In this document: positions 1 through 8,442 of the stretch, piece after piece
Layout: each line of letters opens with the position of its first letter
How positions within the stretch are numbered: the stretch's first letter is position 1
Assembly (NCBI RefSeq): GCF_039631295.1
Contig: NZ_JBDIVE010000001.1
Coordinates: forward strand, 248,001-312,000
Origin: Viridibacterium sediminicola
GTDB taxonomy: Bacteria > Pseudomonadota > Gammaproteobacteria > Burkholderiales > Rhodocyclaceae
DNA length: 64,000 nucleotides
Direction: 5' to 3'
Program-made: the position numbers and the translations under genes
The notes under the pieces: model-generated
What the model was told of the DNA's origin: nothing
Database searches by the model: none
What the model saw: only the letters and a program-made list of their open reading frames with translations

Positions 1-2
1 GC

Positions 3-53
3 GGGCTGGATGCGTGGCTGAACTGGACCGCACTCACAGCGGAAGAGCCTTAG
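3..53 (+). CDS. 3' end of an unidentified upstream gene (partial)
   Basis: An open frame enters from the left edge and stops at TAG 51-53, giving 16 codons ending in LTAEEP. The composition (Leu, Trp, Asp, Glu) looks like a real C-terminus, but too little is visible for any identification. If real, it converges on and overlaps the end of the LysR gene by about 20 bases, an arrangement seen elsewhere in this compact window. It may equally be a chance open frame. Confidence 0.25.
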   Translation, partial: GLDAWLNWTALTAEEP

Positions 54-966
54 GCGTCGTCGCCTCCAACTCGCGCAAAGCCGCCTTGCAATAGTCGATA
101 AACATGCGCAGCTTGGCTGGCATTTGCGCGCGGTTGGGGTAGTACAGACTGAAGCCGCCAAAACGTATCCAGTGATCGGCCAGCACAGGCACAAGGCGCC
201 CGGCAGCCAGATCATCCGCAACCAACCGCTGGAAGGTATAGACAATGCCAATACCATCCAGCGCGGCCTCGCGCAGACTGCGGCTGTCACTAAGCGTGAG
301 TGGCCCATCCACCTCAACCTCGACGATCTGCCCTTCGCGCATCAATTCCCAGCGATAGACGCTACCGCTGCCACGGAAACGAAAACGGACACAGGCGTGC
401 TCGCTCAGTGACTCGATTGTCGCTGGCACGCCCCTGCGTTTTACGTAGTCGGGCGAAGCGACAACGCAGGACTGTTCGCTGCGCGTGAGCACCGCCGCGA
501 CCATGTCGCGCTGCACCGACTCGCCCAGGCGGATGCCTGCATCAAAGCCCTGCTCGATGATGTCGACAAAGCCATCTTCAAGCTGCACCTCGACGCGCAT
601 GCCCGGCTGCTCAGCGAGAAAACCCGCTACCACACGGCGCAGGAAGATCTCCCACACGACGTTCGGCGCATTGATGCGCAAGAGCCCCGTCGGGCCGGCA
701 CGATAGACATCGAGTACCTGCGCAGCTTCTGTCAGCTCGCCAAGTGCTGGCGCCACTCGCCCGTAAAAGCAAGTGCCCGCCTCAGTCAGCGAAACGCTGC
801 GCGTGCTGCGATTGAAGAGCCTGACACCAAGCCGGTCTTCCAGCTGTTTGACGGCCTGGCTCACGGCCGATGGCGTGACCTCAAGCTGCGCCGCCGCTGC
901 TGTAAAGCCGCGCTTCTGCGCCACGGTGACAAAGGCCAGCACGCCATCGAGCTGATTGAGTTTCAT
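34..966 (-). CDS. LysR-family transcriptional regulator
   Basis: A 310-residue DNA-binding regulator. The N-terminal winged helix-turn-helix (about residues 1-60) contains GFTAAAAQLEVTPSAVSQAV, the usual LysR recognition region. The rest is a periplasmic-binding-protein-like effector domain (about 90-300). I place the start at the ATG at 966 because the homologous region begins at MKLNQLDG; an upstream in-frame ATG at 993 would add nine unlikely residues. The gene is divergent from the aldo/keto reductase at 1077, so it probably regulates that gene; this follows the general LysR pattern and is inference. The effector is unknown. Confidence 0.9.
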   Translation of the reverse strand: MKLNQLDGVLAFVTVAQKRGFTAAAAQLEVTPSAVSQAVKQLEDRLGVRLFNRSTRSVSLTEAGTCFYGRVAPALGELTEAAQVLDVYRAGPTGLLRINAPNVVWEIFLRRVVAGFLAEQPGMRVEVQLEDGFVDIIEQGFDAGIRLGESVQRDMVAAVLTRSEQSCVVASPDYVKRRGVPATIESLSEHACVRFRFRGSGSVYRWELMREGQIVEVEVDGPLTLSDSRSLREAALDGIGIVYTFQRLVADDLAAGRLVPVLADHWIRFGGFSLYYPNRAQMPAKLRMFIDYCKAALRELEATTPKALPL

Positions 967-1076
967 TTGTAAGCCCTGCTTAACACCTTGCAAACATTAT
1001 GGCCATTTATCACATAAACCTACAGGACTAATCTGCAGCGACCGCAACACAAACCCTGCACAAAAAGGAAGCTGCC

Positions 1077-2204
1077 ATGCCACACACTCAAACCCCCACA
1101 CAGCCCATCTCCCAGTACTTCACCCTCGGCCGCAGCGGCCTGCGCGTCTCGCGCCTGTCGCTGGGCGTCATGACCTTCGGCACCGAATGGGGCTGGGGTT
1201 CGGACAAGGCGTCGGCACAGGCGATCTTCGATCAATACGTGGACGCTGGCGGCAATTTCCTCGACACCGCCGACGTCTACACCAATGGCACCAGCGAGAC
1301 CTGGCTGGGCGAATTCGTCCGCGCGCGCAATCTGCGCGACCACCTGGTACTGGCCTCCAAGTTCACTTTCAACCTTGGCGAGCGCAACGCCAACATGGGC
1401 GGCAACGGGCGCAAGAACATCCTGCGTGCGGTGGAGGGTTCGCTCAAGCGCCTCGGCACCGACTATCTCGACATGCTCTACCTGCACGCCTGGGATCAGA
1501 TCACGCCCACCGAGGAAGTGATGCGCACGCTGGACGATCTGGTGCGCGCCGGCAAACTGCGCCACATCGGCCTCTCCGACGTGCCCGCCTGGTACGCGGC
1601 ACGCGCGCAAACCCTCGCAGAGTGGCGCGGCTTCGAGCCGGTGTCGGCACTGCAACTGCAGTACTCGCTGGTTGAGCGGAATATCGAACACGAATTCACG
1701 CGCATGGGCACCGAGCTGGGCATGGGCATCGTCGCCTGGAGTCCGCTGGCCAGCGGCCTGCTGTCGGGCAAGTACAAGCCGAACGAGAAGCACGAAGGCC
1801 GACTGGCGATCATGCAGGGGAGCAGCAACCCTGCCTTCCAGTACATGACGGAGCGCAACTGGGGCATCCTTGCCGAGCTGGAGAAGGTCGCCAATGAGAT
1901 CGCGCGGCCGATGAACCAGGTCGCGCTCAACTGGGTCGCCAACCGCCCCGGTGTTGCCAGTGTCATAGCCGGTGCGAGTACGCCGGCACAGCTGGCCAGC
2001 AATCTCGCGGCGCTGGATTTCGCGATACCCGCCGAACTGGTGGCCCGCCTCGACGCGGTCAGTACGCCCGTCACGCCCTTCCCGTATTACTTCTTCACGA
2101 ATGCAATGCAGGGCATGTTCTACGGCGGCGCAACCGTTGGCGACAAGCCGGCAGGCTATCGCGCCCCGGTATTGGTCAGCGGCAACGGTGCGGGCGTGGC
2201 GTAA
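1077..2204 (+). CDS. Aldo/keto reductase
   Basis: A 375-residue NADPH-dependent oxidoreductase of the aldo/keto reductase superfamily, predicted cytosolic. The tetrad is visible: Asp and Tyr in FLDTADVY, Lys in LASKFTF and His in LYLHAWD. The C-terminal half carries the GIVAWSPLASGLLSGKY signature of the YajO/Tas-like subgroup, which acts on aldehydes and ketones; the actual substrate cannot be read from sequence. The start follows an AAGGAAG ribosome site. It is transcribed away from the LysR gene at 966, probably its regulator, with about 110 bases between them. Its length is slightly above the usual 330-350 residues. Confidence 0.9.
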   Translation: MPHTQTPTQPISQYFTLGRSGLRVSRLSLGVMTFGTEWGWGSDKASAQAIFDQYVDAGGNFLDTADVYTNGTSETWLGEFVRARNLRDHLVLASKFTFNLGERNANMGGNGRKNILRAVEGSLKRLGTDYLDMLYLHAWDQITPTEEVMRTLDDLVRAGKLRHIGLSDVPAWYAARAQTLAEWRGFEPVSALQLQYSLVERNIEHEFTRMGTELGMGIVAWSPLASGLLSGKYKPNEKHEGRLAIMQGSSNPAFQYMTERNWGILAELEKVANEIARPMNQVALNWVANRPGVASVIAGASTPAQLASNLAALDFAIPAELVARLDAVSTPVTPFPYYFFTNAMQGMFYGGATVGDKPAGYRAPVLVSGNGAGVA

Positions 2205-2302
2205 ATCAACCTGCCAAGCGAGTAGCTGTCACCCAAAGCGGGCGCACTGGTGCAAACTAAGCCGGTGTTGCCCGCAATTTACTCGCTATGGAGTCCTTCG
2301 CC

Positions 2303-3697
2303 ATGACCCTGCCTGAGCAAACGAGCCGCCTTGAACGTGACTCTTTCGGCCAGATTGCCGTGCCCGCCGACGCCTTGTGGGGCGCGCAGACACAGCGCTC
2401 GCTCGAACACTTTCACATCTCGACCGAGCGCATGCCGGATGACCTGGTGGCGGCACTGGTGCGCGTCAAGCGCGCCTGTGCGCAGGTCAACGCCGAACTG
2501 GGGTTGTTGGCCCCACCGGTGGCAGATGCCATCGTGCAGGCCGCGGACGAAGTGCTGGGCGGCGCACATGCCGACGCCTTCCCACTATCGGTGTGGCAGA
2601 CGGGCTCGGGCACGCAGACCAATATGAATGCCAACGAGGTATTGGCCAATCGTGCCTCCGAATTGCTGGGTGGTGTGCGTGGCGCAGAGCGCAGCGTGCA
2701 TCCGAATGATCAGGTCAATCTCGGACAATCGTCGAACGACATCTTCCCGACCGCGATGCATGTGGCGGCGGTCAGCGGCTTGATCGGTTCGCTGCTGCCC
2801 GCTCTGGCGCAGCTGCGCGCCACGCTCGCCGGCAAGTCCAGCGCGTTTGCCGACATCGTGAAGATCGGCCGCACGCATTTGCAGGACGCCACACCGCTCA
2901 CACTCGGGCAGGAAATTTCCGGCTGGGTGGCGCAGCTCGATCACGCTGAGCAAGCCATCATCGCCACGCTGGAGCCGCTGCTGGAACTGGCCGTCGGTGG
3001 CACTGCGGTCGGCACCGGGCTCAACACGCATGCGGAGTTTGGCGCTGGCGTTGCCGCGCGACTGGCAGCCGACACCGGCCTGCCGTTTCGCTGCGCCAAG
3101 AATCGCTTTGCCGCGCTGGCCGCGCATGACGCGATGGTCAGCGGGCATGGCGCACTGAAGACCCTCGCGGTGGCGCTGATGAAGATCGCCAACGATGTGC
3201 GCTGGCTCGCATCCGGTCCGCGCAGCGGGCTCGGTGAACTACGCATCCCGGAAAACGAGCCGGGCAGCTCGATCATGCCGGGCAAGGTCAACCCGACGCA
3301 GTGCGAGGCGCTGACCATGGTCTGCTGCCAGGTGCTGGGCAACGACGTGGCGCTGAGCGTGGGCGGCGCGATGGGCAACTTCGAGCTCAATGTGTTCAAG
3401 CCGCTGATCGCCCACAACTTCCTGCAGAGCCTGCGTTTATTGGCTGACGCCATGCGCAGCTTCGACGCGCATTGCGCGCGCGGCATCGAACCGGACCGCA
3501 CACGCATCGCCAGCTTGCTGGACAACTCACTGATGCTGGTGACGGCGCTCAACCCGCACATCGGCTACGACCGCGCCGCCGCCATCGCCAAGCATGCCCA
3601 TCACGAAGGCTTGTCGCTGCGCGCCGCCGCGCTGGCGCTGGGTTACGTGACGGGCGAACAGTTCGATGCCTGGGTGCGGGCGCAAGACATGGTGTGA
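2303..3697 (+). CDS. fumC: Class II fumarate hydratase
   Basis: A 464-residue fumarase of the iron-independent class II type, which interconverts fumarate and malate in the TCA cycle; the family forms cytosolic tetramers. The fumarase/aspartase signature GSSIMPGKVNP is present (about residue 318), with the upstream motifs TGSGTQTNMNANEV and GQSSNDIFPTAMH that build the shared active site. I choose the ATG at 2303, nine bases after GGAG; an in-frame ATG at 2288 would add five residues. Length equals the family norm. It stands alone between an aldo/keto reductase and a convergent LysR gene. Confidence 0.96.
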   Translation: MTLPEQTSRLERDSFGQIAVPADALWGAQTQRSLEHFHISTERMPDDLVAALVRVKRACAQVNAELGLLAPPVADAIVQAADEVLGGAHADAFPLSVWQTGSGTQTNMNANEVLANRASELLGGVRGAERSVHPNDQVNLGQSSNDIFPTAMHVAAVSGLIGSLLPALAQLRATLAGKSSAFADIVKIGRTHLQDATPLTLGQEISGWVAQLDHAEQAIIATLEPLLELAVGGTAVGTGLNTHAEFGAGVAARLAADTGLPFRCAKNRFAALAAHDAMVSGHGALKTLAVALMKIANDVRWLASGPRSGLGELRIPENEPGSSIMPGKVNPTQCEALTMVCCQVLGNDVALSVGGAMGNFELNVFKPLIAHNFLQSLRLLADAMRSFDAHCARGIEPDRTRIASLLDNSLMLVTALNPHIGYDRAAAIAKHAHHEGLSLRAAALALGYVTGEQFDAWVRAQDMV

Positions 3698-3706
3698 GGC
3701 CGGCAC

Positions 3707-4615
3707 CTACTCCGGCTGTGACGGCGCAGCGCCCAGGGTCTCGATCAGATAATCGATGAACAAGCGGATGCGTGTCGGCACCGTGCGGCTCGACGGCCGC
3801 ACCACGTGCAGGCCGAATGGCGGCGGTGCCCAGGGCTGCAGCACTTCGCGCAAGCGCCCATCAGCCAGCGCTGCATCGACGATGAAATCCGGCAGCAGGA
3901 TGATGCCCAGGCCCTGAATCGCGCACTGCAGCAGCGCTTCAGCATTATTGGCCGCAAACGGGCCGCTGATGGGCAGCGCGTCCGCAGCCAGGCCGAACAC
4001 GGTAGCCCAGTCTTCGCGCGCACCACGCGGGCTGTATTGCAGGCATTGATGCCGCGACAGTTCTTCCGGCGCCAGCGGCACTCCCATGCGTTCGAGGTAG
4101 GCCGGCGCGGCGCAGAAACGACGCGGCACATCGGCAATGCGGCGCGCAATGAGGCTGGAATCCGACAAGGTGCCGATGCGCACCGCCAGATCGATGCCTT
4201 CGGCGACCAGATCGGTGGCGCGGTCTTCGAGCAAGAGCTGGATTTTCAGCTCCGGGTAGCGCTGCAGAAAGCCGGGCAAGAGCGGCGTGAGGCGCTGCAC
4301 GCCGAAGCTCATCGGCGCCGCGATGCGCATCTGCCCGGACACATTGGCGCGGTTTGCGCGCACGCGCTCTTCCGCCTCTTCCAGCATCTGGAAGATATCC
4401 AGCACATCACGATAGAACTGCTGCCCTGCCTCGGTCAGATCAAGGCGCCGCGTGGTGCGACGGAACAGCTGGATACCCAGCTCCTGCTCCAGACCGGAAA
4501 CGCGACGACTGATAGCCGCCGTACTGGCATCGAGCAATTCTGCCGCTTTGCCAAAGCCGCCGGACTCCACAACCTGAACAAAGCTTTTAAGCGCGAGAAA
4601 GTCATATTTTTGCAT
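3707..4615 (-). CDS. LysR-family transcriptional regulator
   Basis: A 302-residue LysR regulator. The N-terminal helix-turn-helix (GFGKAAELLDASTAAISRRV, about residues 18-37) is followed by a linker helix and an effector-binding domain. The pattern QLFRRTTRRLDLTEAGQQFY places it in the CrgA/DmlR-like branch common in betaproteobacteria. It ends 9 bases from the convergent fumarase gene and is divergent from the exported YcaC-like hydrolase at 4788 across a 172-base AT-rich gap. It is therefore the probable regulator of that hydrolase (inference). No operator could be defined by eye. Confidence 0.9.
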   Translation of the reverse strand: MQKYDFLALKSFVQVVESGGFGKAAELLDASTAAISRRVSGLEQELGIQLFRRTTRRLDLTEAGQQFYRDVLDIFQMLEEAEERVRANRANVSGQMRIAAPMSFGVQRLTPLLPGFLQRYPELKIQLLLEDRATDLVAEGIDLAVRIGTLSDSSLIARRIADVPRRFCAAPAYLERMGVPLAPEELSRHQCLQYSPRGAREDWATVFGLAADALPISGPFAANNAEALLQCAIQGLGIILLPDFIVDAALADGRLREVLQPWAPPPFGLHVVRPSSRTVPTRIRLFIDYLIETLGAAPSQPE

Positions 4616-4787
4616 ACGCCGTAAATATATTTTGTTTTAAGGCTTATTTGTTGCGCTGATGTAAATCTTTAATCTGGCTTCACCCGATCAACTTCTGCTG
4701 CAAACACAGCGGGATGAGAACAGTGAGCCGGAACGGCGGGACCGGCTGACACCTTGAATGAGCCGCCACCTGACAGAGGAATCCATC

Positions 4788-5501
4788 ATGAACATCAAGC
4801 AAATCCTGAAGTTTGTTGTCCCCGCCATCGTCGCCATCTCGGGCCTGGGCAGTGCGCAGGCTGCGGAGCCTTCGCCCCGCTTGCTGACGCCGGGCAATCA
4901 CACCCTGCTGCTGATCGACCATCAACCGCAAATGGCCTTTGCGACGCGCTCCATCGATATCGCCGAGCTGCGCAACAACGTCACCGGCCTGGCCAAGGCA
5001 GCCAAGATTTTCAAGGTGCCGACCATCCTCACCACGGTTGCCGCGCAATCCTTCAGCGGCCCGATCTTCCCCGAACTGCAAGCGGTCGTGCCCGAGCAGA
5101 AGCCGATTGACCGCACCACCATGAACACCTGGGAAGACCAGCGCGTTGTCGATGAAGTGAAGAAGTTTGGCCGCAAGAAAATCGTCATGGCGGCTTTGTG
5201 GACCGAAGTCTGCCTCGTTGAACCGGCGCTCTCTGCCATCGACCAGGGCTATGACGTATACATCGTTACGGATGCATCGGGCGGCGTCAGCAAGGAAGCA
5301 CATGACATGGCCGTGCAACGCCTGATCCAGGCCGGTGCACACCCGATCACCTGGTTGCAATACATGCTTGAACTGCAACGCGACTGGGCACGTGGCGAGA
5401 CCTATCAAGCCGTGACCGATGTGGCCAGCCAGCACGCCGGCGGCTATGGTCTTGGCATCATCTACGCCAAGGACATGTTCCACGCCAAGGAAGGCAAGTA
5501 A
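4788..5501 (+). CDS. Exported isochorismatase-family (YcaC-like) hydrolase
   Basis: A 237-residue cysteine hydrolase of the isochorismatase superfamily, YcaC branch. Motifs seen are LLIDHQPQMAF (catalytic Asp), a TMNTWED stretch, ALWTEVCLVEPALSA (nucleophile Cys), VTDASGGVS and ELQRDWARG near the end. Known YcaC proteins are cytosolic with undefined substrates. Here the first 25 residues (basic start, hydrophobic core, AQA cleavage site) look like a Sec signal peptide, so this copy is probably periplasmic. The start is the ATG at 4788 after AGAGGAA. A rho-independent terminator follows. The divergent LysR gene is its probable regulator. The substrate is unknown. Confidence 0.85.
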   Translation: MNIKQILKFVVPAIVAISGLGSAQAAEPSPRLLTPGNHTLLLIDHQPQMAFATRSIDIAELRNNVTGLAKAAKIFKVPTILTTVAAQSFSGPIFPELQAVVPEQKPIDRTTMNTWEDQRVVDEVKKFGRKKIVMAALWTEVCLVEPALSAIDQGYDVYIVTDASGGVSKEAHDMAVQRLIQAGAHPITWLQYMLELQRDWARGETYQAVTDVASQHAGGYGLGIIYAKDMFHAKEGK

Positions 5502-5522
5502 GCGAACACGCTGACCGACAAC

Positions 5523-5546
5523 AAGGCGCCCTGCGGGGCGCCTTTT
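5523..5546 (+). terminator. Rho-independent terminator after the YcaC-like gene
   Basis: An 8-bp GC-rich stem (AAGGCGCC/GGCGCCTT) with a short loop, ending in TTTT, lies 22 bases past the stop codon. It separates the hydrolase gene from the cytochrome gene that starts 18 bases later. Confidence 0.75.
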
Positions 5547-5563
5547 CACTGGAGCCTCCGATC

Positions 5564-5920
5564 ATGCAGAAAATCATTCGCAACAGCCTGCTGCTCATCG
5601 CACTCTTGGGCAGCAATGTCTTCGCGCAAAGTGCGCCAGCCCAGGCATCCGAAGGCAAGGCGCTGTATGAGCGCATCTGCGCCGCCTGCCACGCACCGAG
5701 CAATGTCATGGTCAGCTCGCCCAAAGCGGGTGACAAGGCCGCATGGGCACGACGCCTGCAAAAGGGACTTGAACAAACCACCGCCAACGCCGTGAGCGGG
5801 ATTGGCGCCATGCCGGCACGGGGGGCCTGTACGTCCTGCTCGCCAGCGCAGCTGCGCGAAGCCATCCGCTTCATGGCCGGGCTGGAGACCACCTCGGGCG
5901 CGGAGCAAAGCCCGCCATAA
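5564..5920 (+). CDS. Cytochrome c5-like mono-haem protein
   Basis: A 118-residue exported c-type cytochrome. Residues 1-24 form a Sec signal peptide. The haem attachment site is ICAACH (about residue 43), and the distal Met is likely in IGAMPARGACTSC, where the extra CxxC pair is typical of the cytochrome c5 family. Such proteins shuttle electrons in the periplasm. The start is preceded by GGAG. It lies between the YcaC-like gene's terminator and a tiny membrane peptide gene, so its electron partner is not obvious; the oxidase encoded at 13.7-18.5 kb is a quinol oxidase and would not use it. Confidence 0.88.
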   Translation: MQKIIRNSLLLIALLGSNVFAQSAPAQASEGKALYERICAACHAPSNVMVSSPKAGDKAAWARRLQKGLEQTTANAVSGIGAMPARGACTSCSPAQLREAIRFMAGLETTSGAEQSPP

Positions 5921-6028
5921 GGCCACCGCATAGTGACATCGAAAACTTCGAATGGCATTTGCGGCGGTGCACGGCAATACTGCAGTCATAGGCTTTCGAC
6001 CCGAAGGCCACGCAACAAGGAGCATGCC

Positions 6029-6145
6029 ATGAGCATCCAGAAAATCCCCGTTATCAATACCCTCAAGAACATTGCCATTGCGACCACGGCAGTCACTGTC
6101 GCGATGTCCCCGGCCCTGCTGCAAGCCTACATGTTCACGCACTAA
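6029..6145 (+). CDS. 38-residue hydrophobic peptide, unknown function
   Basis: A small open frame with a strong ribosome site (CAAGGAG, 6 bases before ATG). It encodes MSIQKIPVINTLKNIAIATT followed by a hydrophobic stretch ending in YMFTH. It could be one membrane helix or a signal peptide cut after LLQA. I do not recognise it. Its position just ahead of an AraC regulator and behind a cytochrome gene, plus the good ribosome site, suggests a real translated peptide, but conservation cannot be assessed here. It may be a leader peptide. Confidence 0.5.
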   Translation: MSIQKIPVINTLKNIAIATTAVTVAMSPALLQAYMFTH

Positions 6146-6248
6146 GCTTGCGCCAGCGCTGCACACTGTGCAGCGCTGCGGCGTGCTATCTTGCTTTGCC
6201 TCCGGCTGTGCATAGGCACACGGAGTTTGATGACAAGGAGCACGCCGC

Positions 6249-7082
6249 GTGAGCGCCGCAATTTCCCGCCAGGACCAGTTGCTGAGCCATCTGTTCGAAC
6301 TGGCGACATCCACTTCCCCGCTGCCCTGCGTGTGTCTGCGTGCGACGCACTCACATGCCATCAAAGCTTTCGAGCTCAGCGCGCCGATACTTGCCTTGCC
6401 GCTACGCGGTTACAAGCGTGCGCTGGATACAGACGGCTGGATCAGCATCAAGCCCGGCGAGATCTTCCTTGCCAGCGGGCCTCGCAGCGTCGATATCGAA
6501 CACATTCCGGACAGCCAGAGCGGTGAATACATTGCGCTGAGCATCGCGCTCGACAAAACAGTGCTCGATGCGGCGCGCAGCCTAATCGCAGAACCGCCAC
6601 GCTACGCGCGCGGACAAATCGCGTCTATTCCAATTGCCGAACTGTGTGCGCCCTTGCTCGACTGGTGCACAGCCCTGCTCCAAGGCGAGACCATGATGGC
6701 CTGTCACGCCATGCAAGGCGTTGTGATGCGCCTCTACGCGATGGGTTACACGAGTCTGCTGAGCGAACCTCCGCCAACCCTGGCGATGCGCATCCGCAAT
6801 ATGGTTGCCGAGAATCCGGCGCGCGCCTGGAACTCTAGCGATATCGAAAACGCGCTAGGCATGAGTGGAGCAAGCCTGCGGCGCCATCTGGCGGCCGAAG
6901 GCGAGAGCCTGCGCGAGATCATCGCCGACACCCGCCTGGCGCAGGCCTTGCAGCTGATCTACGCGACGCGCCTGCCGATCAAGAGCATTGCCCAGCGCGT
7001 CGGCTACGCCTCGGTATCAAGCTTCAGCAAGCGCTTTGCGGCACGCTACGGCATCGAACCCTCACGCATCGGCAATCAGTGA
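6249..7082 (+). CDS. AraC-family transcriptional regulator
   Basis: A 277-residue regulator. Residues 1-165 resemble the AraC N-terminal cupin-like sensor domain. Residues 175-275 form the two helix-turn-helix AraC DNA-binding domain, with the signature IKSIAQRVGYASVSSFSKRF near the end. Translation probably starts at the GTG at 6249, eight bases after AAGGAG. It is followed 100 bases later by an exported metallo-hydrolase, its most likely target, although the cytochrome or peptide genes upstream are alternatives. The ligand is unknown. Confidence 0.9.
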   Translation: MSAAISRQDQLLSHLFELATSTSPLPCVCLRATHSHAIKAFELSAPILALPLRGYKRALDTDGWISIKPGEIFLASGPRSVDIEHIPDSQSGEYIALSIALDKTVLDAARSLIAEPPRYARGQIASIPIAELCAPLLDWCTALLQGETMMACHAMQGVVMRLYAMGYTSLLSEPPPTLAMRIRNMVAENPARAWNSSDIENALGMSGASLRRHLAAEGESLREIIADTRLAQALQLIYATRLPIKSIAQRVGYASVSSFSKRFAARYGIEPSRIGNQ

Positions 7083-7182
7083 ATGCGCTGATCATTTGAC
7101 GTGCCGTTCTGAGCGTTTCGCGGCGTGCTGAGCGCGTAAGCTAGGTCCATGGCAATTCCCGCCGTGACACGGAGACCGACAC

Positions 7183-8178
7183 ATGAAATTCCCCATCCTT
7201 TCGCGCAGCCTGATCGGCCTGGCCCTGCTGGGCGGCCTGCTCGGCACCAGCCTGCTGACGAACACGGCGAGCGCCGCCGCACCGGCGCAGGTCAAAACCC
7301 AGGTGCCCGGTTACTACCGCTACGCACTGGGCAATCTGGAAATCACCGCGCTCTACGACGGCTACGTCGATCTCGACAGCAAGCTGCTCAAGGGCTTGCG
7401 TGCCGCCGAGGTGCAAACCCTGCTGGCACGCATGTTCGTGGCCGACATCAAGGGCGTACAAACGGCGGTGAATGCCTATCTGGTGAATACCGGCGAGCAC
7501 CTCGTGCTGGTCGATGCCGGCGCAGCGAGCTGCTTCGGCCCAAGCCTGGGTAAGGTGCTCGACAATGTGCGCGCAGCAGGCTACAGCCCGGAGGCTGTCG
7601 ATACCGTGCTGCTGACCCACATGCATCCGGACCACATCTGCGGCCTGCTGAGCGCTGAAGGCAAGATGGCCTTCCCGAAAGCAACGGTCTGGGCTGCGCA
7701 GGAAGATGCCGACTTCTGGCTCAGCGACAAGATTGCCGCAGCGGCGCCCGCCGGCAACCAGCCCTTCTTCAAGATGGCTCGCGATGCCGTGGCGCCCTAC
7801 CAGGCCGCCGGGCAGTTCCGCAGCTTCAAGAAGGGTGAAGCCCTGATGCCCGGAATCAGTGCAGTGGCGAGCCCCGGCCACACGCCTGGCCACACCTCCT
7901 ACCTGCTCGGCACGCCGTCCAAGGGGCTGTTGATCTGGGGTGACATCGTGCACAACCACGCCGTGCAGTTCGCCCACCCTGAGGTGTCGATCGAATTCGA
8001 CACCGATCAGAAGCAGGCCATTGCCAGCCGCAAGGCGCTCTTCGAACAGGCCGCGAAAGCCGGCTGGGCCATTGCTGGCGCGCATCTGCCCTTCCCCGGC
8101 CTGGGCCATGTGCGCAAGGATGCCAAGGGCTACGCCTGGGTGCCGGTGGAGTTCAGCCCCTTGCGCAGTGATCGCTGA
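7183..8178 (+). CDS. Exported metallo-beta-lactamase-fold hydrolase
   Basis: A 331-residue hydrolase with a Sec signal peptide (about residues 1-31, cut near ASA). The zinc motif LLTHMHPDHICGL (HxHxDH) is present, followed by further ligands in SPGHTPGHTSYL and WGDIVHNHAVQF. The arrangement and export signal resemble the methyl-parathion hydrolase/OPHC2 and lactonase-like group, which hydrolyse phosphotriesters or lactones in the periplasm. The true substrate is unknown. An AraC regulator lies immediately upstream and a terminator immediately downstream, so this is probably a single-gene unit. Confidence 0.88.
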   Translation: MKFPILSRSLIGLALLGGLLGTSLLTNTASAAAPAQVKTQVPGYYRYALGNLEITALYDGYVDLDSKLLKGLRAAEVQTLLARMFVADIKGVQTAVNAYLVNTGEHLVLVDAGAASCFGPSLGKVLDNVRAAGYSPEAVDTVLLTHMHPDHICGLLSAEGKMAFPKATVWAAQEDADFWLSDKIAAAAPAGNQPFFKMARDAVAPYQAAGQFRSFKKGEALMPGISAVASPGHTPGHTSYLLGTPSKGLLIWGDIVHNHAVQFAHPEVSIEFDTDQKQAIASRKALFEQAAKAGWAIAGAHLPFPGLGHVRKDAKGYAWVPVEFSPLRSDR

Positions 8179-8209
8179 GGCGCGCACCAGGACACATCAA
8201 GCTACACGG

Positions 8210-8232
8210 CAAACCCGGCTCCGGCCGGGTTT
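8210..8232 (+). terminator. Rho-independent terminator
   Basis: A perfect stem CAAACCCGGC/GCCGGGTTTG with a tiny loop, followed shortly by CTTTT, lies 32 bases past the metallo-hydrolase stop. The remaining 210 bases up to the pectate lyase gene hold no open frame I can support; they presumably contain its promoter. Confidence 0.7.
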
Positions 8233-8442
8233 GCACTTTTCTGGACAAGGCAAGCAACTATTCGGTGCATTGGTCGTGAAATTATTGGCAGAGTCTTTGC
8301 GATAAGTGCACCCCGTTCGATTGTGAGGCCTAGTCATCTGCCGTAGAGTCGGTCCCGTATCGCGAAAGGCGATGCGACTTGCCAGGTGCGAACATACGTG
8401 CCGTCGCAGGTGTAGCAGGACCAAACTATAAAAGGAGACAAC

